From Albimonas donghaensis (GTDB lineage: Bacteria; Pseudomonadota; Alphaproteobacteria; Rhodobacterales; Rhodobacteraceae), in contig NZ_FNMZ01000003.1 of the NCBI RefSeq assembly GCF_900106695.1, forward strand, positions 124,001 to 188,000: 64,000 nt of DNA, in the 5' to 3' direction. The first letter of the stretch is position 1, and each line of letters begins with the position of its first letter. The notes under the pieces are model-generated. The model had not been told where the DNA came from and searched no databases. It worked only from the letters and a program-made list of their open reading frames with translations. Made by a program: the position numbers and the translations under genes. Shown piece after piece: positions 60,277 to 64,000 of this stretch.

Positions 60277-60307
60277 TCATGCCGCCGCGCGTGAGCCCAT
60301 TGTTCCG

Positions 60308-60333
60308 GTCCGAGGCGCTTCGAAGCCCCGGAC
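60308..60333 (+). other. Intercistronic hairpin between sucC and sucD
   Basis: GTCCG-a-GGC ... GCC-c-CGGAC with a GCTTCGAA loop, 31 bp after the sucC stop. No T-run follows, so it is more likely a stabiliser or attenuator than a full terminator. Confidence 0.45.
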
Positions 60334-60425
60334 GGGACCATGTGAGGCCGCGCGCGGCGCCTGCCGCGCCCAAGGCGGGCTGTCAGCGGCCGGGACGGAC
60401 GATGCGCGGCCGGGACGTGATCCCG

Positions 60426-60560
60426 ATGCCTGAATCCGTCGGGATTGACCAAGGTCAGGTCGCCGCCTGGCGCAATGAAGAACATGACTCGCGCATCCGG
60501 AAGGTGACGCGTGTCGATCCGGAAACTTGGTTCTTCCGCATGGAAGCCTCAAAGTACTGA
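60426..60560 (+). CDS. Possible small protein (44 residues) between sucC and sucD
   Basis: The frame reads [20 protein letters not shown] and ends [15 protein letters not shown], a protein-like composition unlike the Arg/Ala/Pro-rich shadow frames of this genome. Codon third positions are less GC-biased than in neighbours, and the ribosome site is weak (GGGA about 9 nt upstream). It ends 16 bp before sucD. It matches no family known to me. It may be a genuine co-transcribed small gene or chance. Confidence 0.35.
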   Translation: MPESVGIDQGQVAAWRNEEHDSRIRKVTRVDPETWFFRMEASKY

Positions 60561-60576
60561 CAGGGGAGCCATCGAA

Positions 60577-61461
<885 letters not shown>

Positions 61462-61521
61462 GCCCTTCGGCGCCGTCCGGGTCTGCCGGGCGGCGCGCCG
61501 ACTGAACACGGGAGCGAGCCG

Positions 61522-62079
61522 ATGGGCCTCGCCGACGCCGTCCGGACCTGTCTGGGCAAGTACGTGACCTTCTCCGGCCGCGCCTCGCGGTCGGAGTTCT
61601 GGTATTTCGTGCTCGCCGCGATCCTGCTCTCCCTGGCCGCATCGGCGCTGGACATGGCGCTGTTCGGCGAGACCGAGACCGCGACCCTCTCCACCGACAC
61701 CAGCGAAGCGGCTTCGGCCAGCATCTCCGGCCCCACGTCGATCGGCGGGCTGGTCGGGCTGGCGCTGTTCCTGCCGCTGCTGGCCGCCAACTGGCGGCGG
61801 CTGCACGACACCGGCCGCGCCGGCTGGTGGTGCCTGCTGCCCCATGCCATCGGCGTGATCGGCCTGGTGCTGGGGATGGTCCTGGGCGGAAGCGCCGCGC
61901 TGCTGGAGGGGTTCGACCCCGGCCCGGCGGCGGAGGCCGTCGCGGCGGGAGGCGTCGGGCTGCTGGTGCTCGGCATTCTGTTCGCCCCCGCCGTCGCCTA
62001 TATCGTTCTGATCGTCTGGCTCGCCTCGCGCGGGGAGCCCGGCGCCAATCGCTTCGGCCCCCCGCCCCACGGGGCGTGA
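61522..62079 (+). CDS. DUF805 family membrane protein
   Basis: A 185-residue inner-membrane protein of DUF805 (pattern FSGRASRSEFWYFVL near the N-terminus and LAANWRRLHDTGRAGWW in the middle). Four hydrophobic segments are visible, near residues 27-46, 75-92, 103-122 and 145-172. Function is unknown. It lies between sucD and sucA on the same strand (60- and 68-bp gaps), so it is probably cotranscribed with the citric-acid-cycle genes. The ATG at 61522 has GGGAG. Confidence 0.88.
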   Translation: MGLADAVRTCLGKYVTFSGRASRSEFWYFVLAAILLSLAASALDMALFGETETATLSTDTSEAASASISGPTSIGGLVGLALFLPLLAANWRRLHDTGRAGWWCLLPHAIGVIGLVLGMVLGGSAALLEGFDPGPAAEAVAAGGVGLLVLGILFAPAVAYIVLIVWLASRGEPGANRFGPPPHGA

Positions 62080-62147
62080 GGCCACGTCGTCGGGGGCATG
62101 CCCGCCTCCACGCTCGCTAGGGAGGGCGCGCACGCGCCTGCAACGCC

Positions 62148-64000
62148 ATGACGGACCAGAGCCCAACCAAAGCCTTCGCTTCATCGTCCTTCCTGCAGGG
62201 CCACAACGCGGTCTACGTGGAGCAGCTGCATGCGCGCTACGCGAAGGATCCCGCCTCGGTGGACGAGAGCTGGCGCAACTACTTCGCCTCGCTCGGCGAT
62301 GATCTCGGCGCCGTCGAGGCCGAAGCCTCCGGCCCCTCCTGGCTGCGGACCGACTGGCCGCCGCAGGACCGTTCCGAGCTCACCGGCGCGCTGACCGGGG
62401 AGTGGGAGGCCGACGTCTCGCCCAAGCAGATCGGCGACAAGATCAAGGCCAAGGCGGCCGAAACCGGCGCCCAGGTCTCCGACGACCAGGTCCGCAAGGC
62501 GGTGCTCGATTCCGTGCGCGCCATCATGCTGATCCGCGCCTATCGCATCCGCGGCCACCTCGCCGCCGATCTCGACCCGCTGCGCATCACCGCGCAGACC
62601 CCGCACCCCGAGCTCGACCCGCGCAGCTACGGCTTCGCCGAGGCCGACATGGACCGGCCGATCTTCCTCGACCAGGTTCTGGGGCTGGAAACCGCCACGA
62701 TGCGCGAGATCGTGGCGCTGGTGTCCCGCACCTATTGCGGCACCTTCGCGCTGCAGTACATGCACATCTCCAACCCCGAGGAAGCCGGCTGGCTGAAGGA
62801 GCGGATCGAGGGCTACGGCAAGGAGATCCAGTTCACCAAGACCGGTCGCCGCGCCATCCTGTCCAAGCTGGTCGAGGCCGAGGGCTTCGAGAAGTTCCTC
62901 CAGGTCAAGTATATGGGGACCAAGCGCTTCGGGCTCGACGGCGGCGAGGCGCTGATCCCGGCGATGGAGCAGATCATCAAGCGCGGCGGCGCGCTGGGCG
63001 TGAAGGACATCGTGGTGGGCATGCCCCATCGCGGCCGTCTCAACGTGCTCGCCTGCGTGATGGGCAAGCCCTACAAGGCCATCTTCAACGAGTTCCACGG
63101 CGGCTCCTCGACCCCCGACGAGGTCCAGGGCTCGGGCGACGTGAAGTACCATCTCGGCGCCTCGTCGGACCGTGAGTTCGACGGCAACAAGGTGCATCTG
63201 TCGCTGACCGCCAACCCCTCCCACCTGGAGGCGGTGAACCCGGTGGTGCTGGGCAAGGTCCGCGCCAAGCAGTTCCAGCTCAACGACGAGGACCGGATCG
63301 CCTGCCTGCCGATCCTGCTGCACGGCGACGCGGCCTTCGCCGGTCAGGGCGTGGTGACGGAATGCTTCGGCCTGTCGGGGCTGAAGGGCCACCGCACCGG
63401 CGGCACCATCCATATCGTGGTGAACAACCAGATCGGCTTCACCACCGCGCCCCACAACTCGCGGTCCAGCCCCTACCCGACCGACGTGGCGCTGATGGTC
63501 GAGGCCCCGATCTTCCACGTCAACGGCGACGATCCGGAAGCCGTGGTCCACGCCGCGCGGGTCGCCATCGAATACCGCCAGAAGTTCCACAAGGACGTGG
63601 TGCTGGACATCTTCTGCTACCGTCGCTTCGGGCATAACGAGGGCGACGAGCCCATGTTCACCCAGCCGCTGATGTACAACACCATCAAGCGGCACAAGAC
63701 GACGCTGCAGCTCTACACCGAGCGTCTGGTGGCCGACGGCCTGATCCCCGAGGGCGAGATCGAGGATGAGAAGGCGCGCTTCCAGGCCTTCCTGAGCGAG
63801 GAGTTCGAGGCCGCCAAGGACTTCCGTCCCAACAAGGCCGACTGGCTGGACGGCAAGTGGTCGGGCATGGGCGCCGGCGAGGGCGAGTATCAGCGCGGCG
63901 CCACCTCGGTTCCGATCGAGCGGCTGCGCGAGGTCGGCGAGGCCATCTCGACCATCCCCGCCAACGTCAAGCCGCACCGCACCGTGGCCCGCATCTTCGA
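62148..64000 (+). CDS. sucA: 2-oxoglutarate dehydrogenase E1 component (partial, cut by window end)
   Basis: Thiamine-diphosphate-dependent E1 of the 2-oxoglutarate dehydrogenase complex. The frame starts at ATG 62148 (MTDQSPTKAFASSSFLQGHN) and is open to the end of the window, about 617 residues of a ~980-residue protein. Visible family features are the N-terminal E1 lipoyl-binding segment AVYVEQLHARYAKDPASVDESWRNYF, the GMPHRGRLNVLACVMGKPYKAIFNEF core, and the GDAAFAGQGVVTECFGLS and NNQIGFTTAP ThDP region. sucB presumably follows. The reading frame shows no interruption. Confidence 0.95.
   Translation, partial: MTDQSPTKAFASSSFLQGHNAVYVEQLHARYAKDPASVDESWRNYFASLGDDLGAVEAEASGPSWLRTDWPPQDRSELTGALTGEWEADVSPKQIGDKIKAKAAETGAQVSDDQVRKAVLDSVRAIMLIRAYRIRGHLAADLDPLRITAQTPHPELDPRSYGFAEADMDRPIFLDQVLGLETATMREIVALVSRTYCGTFALQYMHISNPEEAGWLKERIEGYGKEIQFTKTGRRAILSKLVEAEGFEKFLQVKYMGTKRFGLDGGEALIPAMEQIIKRGGALGVKDIVVGMPHRGRLNVLACVMGKPYKAIFNEFHGGSSTPDEVQGSGDVKYHLGASSDREFDGNKVHLSLTANPSHLEAVNPVVLGKVRAKQFQLNDEDRIACLPILLHGDAAFAGQGVVTECFGLSGLKGHRTGGTIHIVVNNQIGFTTAPHNSRSSPYPTDVALMVEAPIFHVNGDDPEAVVHAARVAIEYRQKFHKDVVLDIFCYRRFGHNEGDEPMFTQPLMYNTIKRHKTTLQLYTERLVADGLIPEGEIEDEKARFQAFLSEEFEAAKDFRPNKADWLDGKWSGMGAGEGEYQRGATSVPIERLREVGEAISTIPANVKPHRTVARIF

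Larger units (their letters stand above)
60277..60576 (+). other. Unusually long sucC-sucD spacer
   Basis: 300 bp where most operons have only a few bases. It holds a hairpin (GTCCG...CGGAC, 60308-60333) and a possible 44-residue reading frame (60426-60560). It could be an intercistronic RNA processing or stabilising element. Confidence 0.55.

Noticed and set aside
62181-63977. Open frame of 598 codons on the minus strand
   Set aside because: Antisense to sucA, which has strong family motifs on the plus strand through to the window end.

Overview
The window is 64 kb of very GC-rich chromosomal DNA from an alphaproteobacterium, most likely a Rhodobacterales member. The signs are a clpS-clpA pair, a MipZ-type division ATPase, a phasin, a sucC-sucD-sucA cluster, a dnaN-recF-gyrB cluster, and VPLPA/PEP-CTERM-type surface proteins. 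GC content and gene style would fit a lineage such as Albimonas, Rubrimonas or Oceanicella, but that is a guess. Most of the window is ordinary core genome. No rRNA, tRNA, CRISPR array, IS element or prophage was recognised.

Layout. 1-6 kb: clpA, clpS, phasin, a D,D-carboxypeptidase and mipZ. 6-12.6 kb: rpmE, an MFS pump, prs, an alpha/beta hydrolase and a GGxGxD-repeat protein. 13-21 kb: peroxiredoxin, rsmD, a class V aminotransferase, a MotA/MotB-like envelope pair, an inositol monophosphatase and efp. 21-29 kb: secreted or envelope proteins of unknown function around asd. 29-35 kb: xseA, a 2Fe-2S ferredoxin, a MATE pump and an MFS permease. 35-40 kb: a VPLPA-CTERM protein, rimO, an AT-rich island with one reverse transcriptase gene, and an orphan BrnA-like protein. 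40-47 kb: a PA14-like protein, an orphan ParA, GNAT, GntR and TetR genes, an AhpD-like protein, and a fused FdsG-FdsB/NuoE-NuoF protein. 47-56 kb: a chemoreceptor, then dnaN, recF, a second PEP-CTERM-type gene and gyrB. 56-64 kb: an M32 carboxypeptidase, an EamA permease, and sucC-sucD-DUF805-sucA, with sucA cut by the window end.

The item that stands out is the island at about 37550-39162. Its base composition is clearly AT-richer than its neighbours. It holds a 446-residue reverse transcriptase with a YSDD active site and the look of the 'unknown group'/defence-associated RTs (DRT). Its 260-nt leader contains several stem-loops and one frame free of stops for about 255 nt. The RT start codon lies inside a perfect 11-bp inverted repeat, with the ribosome binding site in the loop. 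This fits a single-gene DRT-type phage defence module with its own template RNA. The family assignment rests on motifs and memory of the family, not on a search.

Regulatory sites visible by eye include paired TetR-type operators between a tetR gene and its divergent target, two 21-bp-spaced palindromes upstream of sucC, a TTAA-N7-TTAA (CtrA-type) site upstream of a secreted protein gene, a promoter for the phasin gene, and many strong GC-rich terminator hairpins. Three copies of a short dispersed repeat are present, one of them abutting the reverse transcriptase gene.
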